A stretch of 64,000 nt of DNA from Batillaria attramentaria (taxonomy: Eukaryota > Mollusca > Gastropoda > Batillariidae), in NCBI GenBank assembly GCA_018292915.2, contig JACVVK020000039.1, positions 411,001 through 475,000 of the forward strand, given 5' to 3'. Every line of letters begins with the position of its first letter. Position 1 is the first letter of the stretch. The notes under the pieces are model-generated. The model made no database searches. It was given only the letters and a program-made list of their open reading frames with translations, and had not been told where the DNA came from. A program made the translations under genes and the position numbers. Below, one piece after another: positions 20,400 through 31,400 of the stretch.

Positions 20400-23300
20400 C
20401 TCTCTGTACATGTTTTAAGTACTCTGCTAGAGATGAAATTAGGTTTGGTTTGTGTATGTCTGTGTTTCTCAATATGCATATATGATTTTTGTTCCTCTTG
20501 CAAGGCATAGAGTCATGTTGTGTCTGTGTGCATGATAGAGAGAGAGAGAGAGAGAGGTTATGTTATTTCTGGTGCACATTTTCCAGCACGAGCCCTCCTG
20601 GAAGCTGGCGAGTGTATGGAGGCAGTGGGTATACTGCACACTTCACTGGACCGTGATGCAAATGGAGGAAATGCCGATGTCAAATCCTACACTTACAGAC
20701 TGCTTGCTGCCTGCTATTCTGCACAGGTATAAAAATATAATTATGGGCTTCCCCCATCTTTATCATCATCCATAATAAACTTGCTCCAGCTTCTGAACCC
20801 TCATGGAACCCCCCCATGACCCTAGACGAACACCATTAGAGATTTAGAGCTGGCAAACTCACAGAAGAACAACAACAACAAAAACAACATTATGCACTTA
20901 GACTAGTGACAGGTTTTCAGCATTCACATGTCGGCAACTTGCTTAGGTACATGTGTAAGGGGATAAATTTCCCTCCCTTGGGGAGCCGGGATGGCCGAAT
21001 GGTAGAGCGTTGGACTCTCAATGCTTGGGTTGTGAGTTTGAATCCCGGCTGGGGCCAAATATTTGTGCTGGCCTTTTTCTCGTTGCCCCGTCTTGGATAT
21101 CACCCTTACATGGTGGAAAAGGATGTTAAAACAGCACCCTACAGCACAACTCGTCAACCTTTCTCTCACCCTCCCTTTGGTCCCATTCCAGTGGTGGCTT
21201 TTGCACACACACACACACACGGTGAAAGAGCAGTGAACTGAAGAAGATTTTGCAAAATGTATGAAGGTGTAGCAAAAATAAACTTGATAATCAACAGTGA
21301 ATGTAATGGCACTGCAATGGAGTGTTTCTTCGTCCTCTTGTTTTCCTGTCGTGTGTGGCACGATTCACTGACAAACTGTTGTTTTGGGGTGTCAGATTCC
21401 AAATAGATTTTGCAAAATGTGGTACGGAGGTGTAGAAAAAACTGAAACTGGCAGACTGCAGCTTATACTTCAGCCCAAATATCTGCCTCAAACCTGAGGT
21501 GGGCTGCATGTTATCCCTGACCTATGTCATACACCAGAGAGCACATGATTTTCAGGTTGTACTATAGACTGGACTGGTCACAGCATTGTTAGTAGTGACA
21601 CATTGTACATGTAGTGTTACAGAGTTAACTGTGGATTCTCAAGACCTGAGATGACAACTTTCACAGAGATGCTTGCATTTTACATACTGTATGTATTTTC
21701 TTCAGACTCTGCCTCACCTAGCTGTGGAAATGTTGCGATGTTCCCTCCAGTTGAGGTCCAACTCTGTGGCAGCCTTGTATTCCCTCGCTGTCCAGTTCAG
21801 ATCCATGCAGCAGTATGATGCTGAGATTCAGTGTCTGCATATGATGGTCAAGGTTTGACGCTTCACCTGTTTGTGTATATATACATGTATATGTATGTGT
21901 GTGTTTGTTGTTGTGTGTGCATGAGTGTGTGCGTGCATCTCTATGTGTGTGTGTCTCAGAGAGAAAGAGAGAGAGAGATGGGGATGCAACAGAGGGAGGA
22001 AGAATGGGTGTGTACTTTAAATTTTAACATTCTTTATGTTTCACACCACATTTTCAAAGATGGGGGATACATACAGGGAAAAAGAAAAGAGCCTTAACTC
22101 CTGACTCATTCTGATCCCAATGCTCAGGCACATGTGCAGTCTCAAACCTGAAGACTTAGCTGTTGGGGTTTGAAGCCAAGCTATGGCCACTGACTACCTT
22201 ACAGCAACAGAGATAAAGAGAGACTTTGCATGTGTGTGGGTACATTTGACTTTTACTCAGTGAAAACAAGCAACGACAACAAAACAGTTTTCTTTTTAAC
22301 TGGATTTAGCTTTAGTACATCTGGGTAGATCTGCGACAGTGTCTGAGTAAATATTCATGCATCCTTTTTTTTTCTTTTTTTTTTAAATTATTTATTTTAT
22401 TTTATTTATTTTTATTTATTTATTTTTTTTTTGGGGGGGGGGTTGTTTTGTAAACAGACATTGGAAGAGCTTGAGCATGATGGAAGCAAGTCTGCGATGG
22501 AGCTGCCATTATTGGACAATTTTTTGCACAAGATTGTGACAGCCGAGGATGAACTGTCGTTACCACAGGGTCTCTACTTGCTAGCAAGTCGCTGTGCTCA
22601 GCTAGAGAGGTGAGACAGGCAGTCGGTGGGCGTTCTTGTTAGAATGCATGGTTTTGGGTAAATCCCCTCCCCCCCCCCCCCACCCCAGCTCAACTCCAAC
22701 CCTCTCTCAGGTGTGGGTTTTCAGTTTGCAGTGTGCAGGAATGGACATGCACACACAGACACATATTATCAGTGGCAGTTGACGCCTCTCCATTTGCATT
22801 TAACCGTGGTGCATTTTTTTTTTTTTTTTTTGCATAATTTGTATCAGATCGTCTGATTCTATGAAAAGAACACGCCCTCTTCGACTTTGTTCTTGCTGTC
22901 AGATCTTCGTAATCTCCCTTATGTTGACCTCACAAGTATGGCTCTGTTTTTGTAAAACAATACACTAGTACCTCTTCATGCATCATTTGTATGCACAGCT
23001 GAGCTTCACAATATTTATGTATAGTATCGTGTTTCTGCATACTAACATTGGTGTTAACGTGTGTAGGGTGACACCTTAGCTAAGCTTGGTCTTGCTGAAT
23101 TAATGTCATGCTGGAGAGAGAGGAAAAAAAAAAAAAAAAGCAGTAGTGCTATGTTCAGTTCCATTACCAAGGTTAATATACAAAATAGCTGGTGAAAGAT
23201 TTTTGCAGTTCTTTGAACGAACGGGGCTTATGCTACCATTTTTATGCTGTTTCCGTGGTATCTACAGTCACACCACCTGGACAGTGACAGCATTCGTAAT

Positions 23301-26300
23301 ACTGGCACTGAGCCAACAGAAGCGTACTTGATGGCTCAGGGATTCTCCAGTAGTGTGACAACAGTTGTAGAATTTGAATGCTCAACTGCTCGCACACAAG
23401 TGTAAACAACGTTGTATGGCATTACGAGCTGTACTAATCATCAAGATAGAGTATTTCGAGCCAGGCGCACTCACAAAGTGAAACTGTTCTAAAACATAAG
23501 TTGGCTTAGCAAAGATGACGTTAGCCTGTTAAACAACAAAGTACCTCCTGAAACGGGACTGGCGCTAAGACTAAGATTCATCTTTCCATGTTTCCAGCCT
23601 GTTTTAACAACCCTGGAGCGTTTCACATTTTCAGACAGGTGTCACTGTCCACAAGCAGTGTGCAGTCATGTGTGTCACTGTCAGGGAGCATGTCTCATTT
23701 AGAAACAAGTATGACAACCGTGACAGGTTGTTGACAAGATTAACGTCCCCTCACTTGCTGCCCAGGTGACGCTTGATTACGTCATGTTTCATGCTTTTTG
23801 ATGGCTCAGGGGTAGCGCTGTTTCCTCCTGTGGTTCCCTCTGTCATTCTGTGACCTCCATATTGCTGTCACTTGAAGATGTCCCTGACTGAATTTTATGT
23901 CCTGAAATTAGAACTGTAACGAGCTTTTCTCACTTTTGCCGACTTCTTCCATTTGTCTGTAGTTTCCTCCTCAAACTATGGCACTATGATTACAATTTTT
24001 GGCTGAAAAATGTGTTTTGCAAAATCAGCTGAATACACTGCAATGGATCATGCAGGTGGTTGACTATTGATCGCCCCTAATTTAACAGATAAACAGGCAT
24101 GATTTCTAAGATTTCTTTCTGGCGCATCCTTACAGGTACACGTAAACCTTACAGGTACACGTAAACCTTACAGGTACACGTAAACAAATTTCCTTCTTGT
24201 TAACCAAGGTGAAGTCTGGTCACTACTCATGAAGACCCCAAAACTAGTGAAAATTGAGGTTATGTCAAAGGCAAACTACTGATCAGCATTTCTCTGGGTA
24301 GGCAGGTCTGTTTTCTTTCTTGCTGTTTTAGAAAAATATTTTAAGAGAGGGGGCTCATGAGTTCTGCACCACAGTCACATACTATTCTGGCTTCGCATAC
24401 TGGTTCAGCAGGCACCACATCCGGTGCAGTAGGCACTCAGGAGAGATTTCCCATTGAACCAGATAGAGTTTTCAAGTTTGTAACTGTGAACCAGTTGTTT
24501 TGCTGCTCTCCTTGGTGCTTCCACTGAAGCAGAACGAAGGAGTGATAAGATTGCAGCAGGTATAAAATCAGGTTTGAAAGGTCACCAAACTTGCGTACGC
24601 TAGATTGGGGTTGAATGTCTGCAGAGCAAGTTTGTGGGGCAGAAGAGTGCATGTAGTAAATTCCTCTGCAGTCAGGTCACTCCTTTGCTCTACAGCCCAG
24701 AACCAGGCTCATGCCTGTGACTGTGAACTGTCCTGTGGTCACCCTGACCTGAGGGACACAACTTGGGAGGGAAAGGGTTGCAGGGTTTCCCAACAGCTCA
24801 GTGTGTGTCCTCTACATGTGAAATTCTGCTTGTCCCTGCTGACTGCAGCATATCTGTGCTACTGTAAAGTGTAAGAACAGTTCATCTGTCACAGTGCTGT
24901 GAGCTGTAAAGTTTATGTGCCGTGTTTAAAAGTTTTGTGCTGTCTTATGAACTGGCTGTGCTCCAGCCGTTTTGTCTAGCCTGACAGATTAATGAGCCCT
25001 CTCTCTCTCTCTCTCCTCTTCCCCCCCACCCCCCACCCTCCCTTTTCGTTGCAGTGTAGCAACTCACTGAGAAAGACTCTCTGAGTTGTGTAATTTGATT
25101 TGATTTATTTTATTTCTTTGCTTTGGCTTCTTTGCCTCTGTGCAGTTTCTTCCCCTCTTTGTTAAAAAAAGGAAACAAAAAAAAAATGTTGTACATGTAG
25201 TACATATGTTTTAGTAGTGTTAGCAACAGCAGGTACGAAAACTGTTTCACGTCAGTTACTTCAGCCGTTGTAAAAAAGAAAAAAATTGTTACATTTCATT
25301 TTACTCTCTCTGTCCCAACCAGTTTATATCATGTTCACTGCACTTGTGCACACTTTTTATGCAAGGCGTGGTCTCTTTCATCATCCACATAACTGAAGTT
25401 ACAGTCACTTTGTCTTTTTTGTAGCCATGCAGTGTACATTGTACCTGTGTACATTACATGCACTATCCCTGTATCCCTTACCCTTTTGCCTTTGTGACAG
25501 CACGACTTACTGTAGGCATGCAGTGTACATTGTACCTGTGTACATTACATGCACTATCCCTGTATCCCTTACCCTTTTGACTTTGTGACAGCACGACTTA
25601 CTGTAGGCATGCAGTGTACATTGTACCTGTGTACATTACATGCACTATCCCTGTATCCCTTACCCTTTTGCCTTTGTGACAGCACGACTTACTGTAGGCA
25701 TGCAGTGTACATTGTACCTGTGTACATTACATGCACTATCCCTGTATCCCTTACCCTTTTGACTTTGTGACAGCACGACTTACTGTAGGCATGCAGTGTA
25801 CATTGTACCTGTGTACATTACATGCACTATCCCTGTATCCCTTACCCTTTTGCCTTTGTGACAGCACGACTTACTGTAGGCATGCAGTGTACATTGTACC
25901 TGTGTACATTACATGCACTATCCCTGTATCCCTTACCCTTTTGACTTTGTGACAGCACGACTTACTGTAGGCATGCAGTGTACATTGTACCTGTGTACAT
26001 TACATGCACTATCCCTGTATCCCTTACCCTTTTGACTTTGTGACAGCACGACTTACTGTAGGCATGCAGTGTACATTGTACCTGTGTACATTACATGCAC
26101 TATCCCTGTATCCCTTACCCTTTTGACTTTGTGACAGCACGACTTACTGTAGGCATGCAGTGTACATTGTACCTGTGTACATTACATGCACTATCCCTGT
26201 ATCCCTTACCCTTTTGACTTTGTGACAGCACGACTTACTGTAGGCATGCAGTGTACATTGTACCTGTGTACATTACATGCACTATCCCTGTATCCCTCAC

Positions 26301-27813
26301 CCTTTTGCCTTTGTGACAGCACGACTTACTGTAGGCATGCAGGAATTTGTCCTTGCTACTTGAACATTTCTTGATTTGGGGTTGTAAATGACCTGAGCTG
26401 TATAACAGTCCATCAAGTTGTTTATGTTGGAGAGAGATCACACAGCTCTTCAACCAGCTGACAGGGGGAGAAATATTGCAGTTGGTTCTCGTCTAACTGT
26501 CATTCACAGGTCACGTGATTTACAGGCTCAGGTTTTGGTGCGGTGCTAGTTCAGGGTGTGGGTTATTTCATTAAACAGTAGACTGATCCTGTTTTCCCAT
26601 TGTACAAAAATGCACGTGCATTTCTTTCCATACTTTTATTTTTTTCCAAAAGTTTGTTTTGCATGTTTGTGGTTGGTTCATGGGTTGGTTGGCTGGCTGG
26701 CTGCCTGGATGGTTGCTTTGCTTGCAATCTTGCTTGCTTATTTATTCGGGTCCAGTTGATTCCTCTTGCTTGTCCACCTTTTCTGATTTTTTGTGGGCTC
26801 AAGACAGTTATGTGACTTATGTGAAGGTGTTTCTCAGTATATCCGCTTTTACCTTTGCAGGTACAAAGAGTCTTCAGAATGCTATATGCAGCTAATACAA
26901 GTTTTTCAGGTAAATAAAAACACGTCTTGCTGTGTTTTCCTTTTCATGTCCTATTTGCATCATTCATCCATTCACCACAACTTCATCGGCTTCAGGACTG
27001 CTGACAGTTTTGTATGTAAAGGCCCTAGTTTGAAGATGTTTAGGCTCACAGACTACTCAGACTCTGAGCTTGTTGGGTGGTGTCTAACATTGTACATGGA
27101 CCACACACCAGTCACACCTGCACAGTGACAGCATCTTGGGCTGGCACCGAGCCAACAGAATGCTTGACCTGACATGAATCAGTGTCAAGTCACTGATAGT
27201 GCTAGTGTTGCAACACTCAACCACTGAGTAGCATTGTGTGAATTTTTGTAGTCAGTGGATGGTATTGTCTTGTAGTCAGTGGATGGTATTGTCTTGTAGT
27301 CAGTGGATGGTATTGTCTTGTAGTCAGTGGATGGTATTGTCTTGTAGTCAGTGGATAGTATTGTCTTGTAGTCAGTGGATGGTATTGTCATGTAGTCAGT
27401 GGATGGTATTGTCTTGTAGTCAGTGGATGGTATTGTCTTGTAGTCAGTGGATGGTATTGTCTTGTAGTCAGTGGATGGTATTGTCTTGTAGTCAGTGGAT
27501 GGTATTGTCTTGTAGTCAGTGGATGGTATTGTCGTGTAGTCAGTGGATGGTATTGTCTTGTAGTCAGTGGATAGTATTGTCTTGCAGTAAGAGGAAGATA
27601 GACTAGTTTGAGTGTACGGACACACTCACCAATGAAACGAAGTAAAAAAGCAAGTGAATGAGGCATGTTTGTGCACTTTCCACAACATGTCAAACTTGTT
27701 TTTTCACTTCGTTTCAGTACCTGGTTTTTCTAGGATTCGGCCAACCAAACCAGATTCATTGTGTAATATTAGTTACATAATATTTTCCCTCAGAAAACTT
27801 TCTTATTTCAGTT

Positions 27814-27846
<33 letters not shown>

Positions 27847-28428
27847 CCATCATGTCAGAGCAGGGAATGTGGTCATCATTGTCGGGTACAGGTCCCCGAC
27901 TTTCTGACGGTTTGCCAAGAAGCGACAAAAACCCTCCTCCTCAGCGGCGGACACCAGCCATGTCTGGAGCTTTGCAACAAAGTCCTGGTGGCCATGGCTG
28001 CTTCTCCTTCATCTCCTGACTTGGAACTGGATCAGAACAACTTGTTGTGTGCCTTCAAATCTGCCCATGATAATCAAAGCGCTGCTGACCTCGCAGAAGG
28101 AAATTGTGAAGGGCAGATGAGGGTGACGGAAAAGGAGGATGCGTCGCAAGCGGTAAAAACTCAGAGGAAAAGGAGGTTAAGTTCAGCGGACGAACGTGAG
28201 ACAGTGTTTGATGAGAGCTGGGAGACTGAGTGGAGGAAGACAAAAAATCTAGCGTTGATTACGCAGTACATGGCTGAGGTCATGGTCTGCAAGGGAGATA
28301 ATGCTGCAGCTGTCAGTCTCCTGAACAGGTGAAAAGTTACTGCAGGTTATATAAACAGAAACAGTCCGGGTTGGTGCTAAGGGATTTTGGTGTGTGTGCA
28401 CATGCAAAATATTCTTCCGTGTACATAA

Positions 28429-28459
<31 letters not shown>

Positions 28460-31400
28460 CTTATCTGGCAATCATTGTAGTTTCACATTCTTGTTGAGCC
28501 AACGTTTTGTTTTTTGTTTGTTTTTTGTTGTTGTCTTTATTTGTTTTTGCAAAAGAAATGGTTGACTGAGCAGTGTGGTGCTGTACCCAACAGTAACGTC
28601 CCCTGCATGTGTGTGTTTTGCCAGATCATGTGACGTCCATGAGACACACAGCTGGCAGCACTGAGCCGCGGGGAAAGCATATCCAAACAATGACCAGCGG
28701 TCACATGTAGCTGTGTGGCCATTAAGTAGCTGGTGACAAGCCAACAATACATTCAGCTTCTGAAACAGACGTCTTTCATTCACCTTTAGCTTGAATCTGC
28801 TTCTGTATTACATGCGCACAGTAAAAGCACAGAAGGGGAAATACCTCTCTCAGTAATAATGTATTTACAAATTCAGTTCCACTTCCAGGCATTGTTTCAG
28901 CCGCGTAGTGTAGTGTAGTATAGTGAGAGAGTAAAGCCAGAGTTAAAGGCATGTGGTGATGAAGCGGGCCGATCTTCAAATAGCTGGACAGTGTTGAGAA
29001 GCGGATTAGGCCAGACGTGTTTTGTACACACTCTTTCATCTCCCCAGATCAGTGGACAGACTCCTGGCATGCCAAGCAAGGTCAGGGGGACAGAGGTCAA
29101 AAGTGGGGGAGCAGCCAGTGACCTCTAACCCAAAGCGACCTCGTTTCTGTGCAGGTTAGTAGTTTATGTTTGAAGAATGAATTGGTGGTGGTGTTTTCTG
29201 TTTGTTTGCTGTTCGTGGGTGGTGTTTTTTTTTTTGGTGTGTCTTTTTGGTTTTGTTGTTTTTTGTTGGTGGGGTTTTCTGCTATGATATATTAACAAAG
29301 ACTCGCATGCCCAAGCTCTCTAACAGGAAATACGTCCTGGAAAACGCAAAACTAATTAGAAACATGTCCCGACATTGGCCTGCATACATGAAAACAAGAT
29401 TTTGTCATGCGTGTCGGACTGCACGTTCCATGTCTGACACGATTGTTAGCCTGTGAGGTGTGGGAGGTCAGTTCATTTACTTTTAACAAACCCTGTCAGA
29501 TGTTATTATCTTAGGGTAGGAGGTCAGTTTTTACTGGTATTACTGTAATGGTATCAATATTGTGTGGCTTTGGGGGAGCCGGGGTGGCCGAATGGTAGAG
29601 CGTTGGACTTCTAATGCTTGGGTCGTGAGTTCGTACCCCAGCTGGGGCCAAATATTTGTGCTGGCTTTTTCATCGTTGCCCCATCTTTGATATTACCTGT
29701 ATGTGGTGGAAAAGGACGTTAAACCCCTAAACACCCACCCACCCACCCGTTTGGCTTTGCCTCTGGCCAAGCACCTTTCTTCTTCTTCTGCGTTCCCTGT
29801 TCTGGACTCCGCCTCAGATGATTAGGTTTGTGGTCTTTATATAAGCAGTGGTCTTCAAGAGGTCTGTTTTGCTGCCCCAGAGTTTCTCTGCCAGTGTGGC
29901 TCCGTTCGGCCAGTGTTGTGTCCTTGCTTCTTTGAAGAGGGGGCAGGACTGCAGAATGTGTTCCGGGGTTTGAGGGGCTGTTCCGCACGGACAGTCTGGT
30001 GAGTGTGACAGCCCAAGGCGGCACAGGTGGGCACGCAGTCTGCAGTGTCCAGTTCGTAGTCTGAAGATGGTGGTCTGTTCATAACGCTGGAGCTGTGGCA
30101 TCTGGTCGTTAGATGGGGGATTGTGTTGCGCCGTCCAGATTGTCTTGTACTGATGGGCCAAGCACCATACTCCAGAATGTTTTACAAGGGTGCAGGTAAT
30201 TTGTGTTCTCCTGTTGAGTTCAACTATTCTGCTCCTAGGCTTGATGCCAAATTTGTTTTCACTGATAAGGATTTCCCTATGCTAGCCCAGAAACACACCA
30301 CACAAAAGTTTGCACGCTATTTTAAAGGCGCATTTATCTTTTTGCTAGGTTTGTTCACAGGCACAAGGGATGTTTGTCAAACTGGTCTCATGTATCCGAG
30401 GTTGGGGTACCTGAGTTTGAAAACTCTTGGTCAACTGTGTCACTCCTGTGTGAACCGGTGTGTCATATTTCTATAAACAGTGAATAGTATGACCAGGGTT
30501 CATGAAGGTTTTTGTTTTTCTTTGTTTCTTTGTTTCTTCTCCCCAAACCCTCATCGCTTGCTTGCTGCTCCCCTTTCCCGTGAAACCCTCATCGCTTGCT
30601 TGCTGCTCCCCTTTCCCGTGAAACCCTCATCGCTTGCTTGCTGCTCCCCTTTCCCGTGAAACCCTCATCGCTTGCTTGCTGCTCCCCTTTCCCGTGAAAC
30701 CCTCATCGCTTGCTTGCTGCTCCCCTTTCCCGTGAAACCCTCATCGCTTGCTTGCTGCTCCCCTTTCCCGTGAAACCCTCATCGCTTGCTTGCTGCTCCC
30801 CTTTCCCGTGAAACCCTCATCGCTTGCTTGCTGCTCCCCTTTCCCGTGAAACCCTCATCGCTTGCTTGCTGCTCCCCTTTCCCGTGAAACCCTCATCGCT
30901 TGCTTGCTGCTCCCCTTTCCCGTGAAACCCTCATCGCTTGCTTGCTGCTCCCCTTTCCCGTGAAACCCTCATCGCTTGCTTGCTGCTCCCCTTTCCCGTG
31001 AAACCCTCATCGCTTGCTTGCTGCTCCCCTTTCCCGTGAAACCCTCATCGCTTGCTTGCTGCTCCCCTTTCCCGTGAAACCCTCATCGCTTGCTTGCTGC
31101 TCCCCTTTCCCGTGAAACCCTCATCGCTTGCTTGCTGCTCCCCTTTCCCGTGAAACCCTCATCGCTTGCTTGCTGCTCCCCTTTCCCGTGAAACCCTCAT
31201 CGCTTGCTTGCTGCTCCCCTTTCCCGTGAAACCCTCATCGCTTGCTTGCTGCTCCCCTTTCCCGTGAAACCCTCATCGCTTGCTTGCTGCTCCCCTTTCC
31301 CGTGAAACCCTCATCGCTTGCTTGCTGCTCCCCTTTCCCGTGAAACCCTCATCGCTTGCTTGCTGCTCCCCTTTCCCGTGAAACCCTCATCGCTTGCTTG

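Noticed and set aside
29202..29456. 84-codon frame in FANCG intron 12
   Set aside because: Begins in T/G-rich sequence and has no family resemblance.
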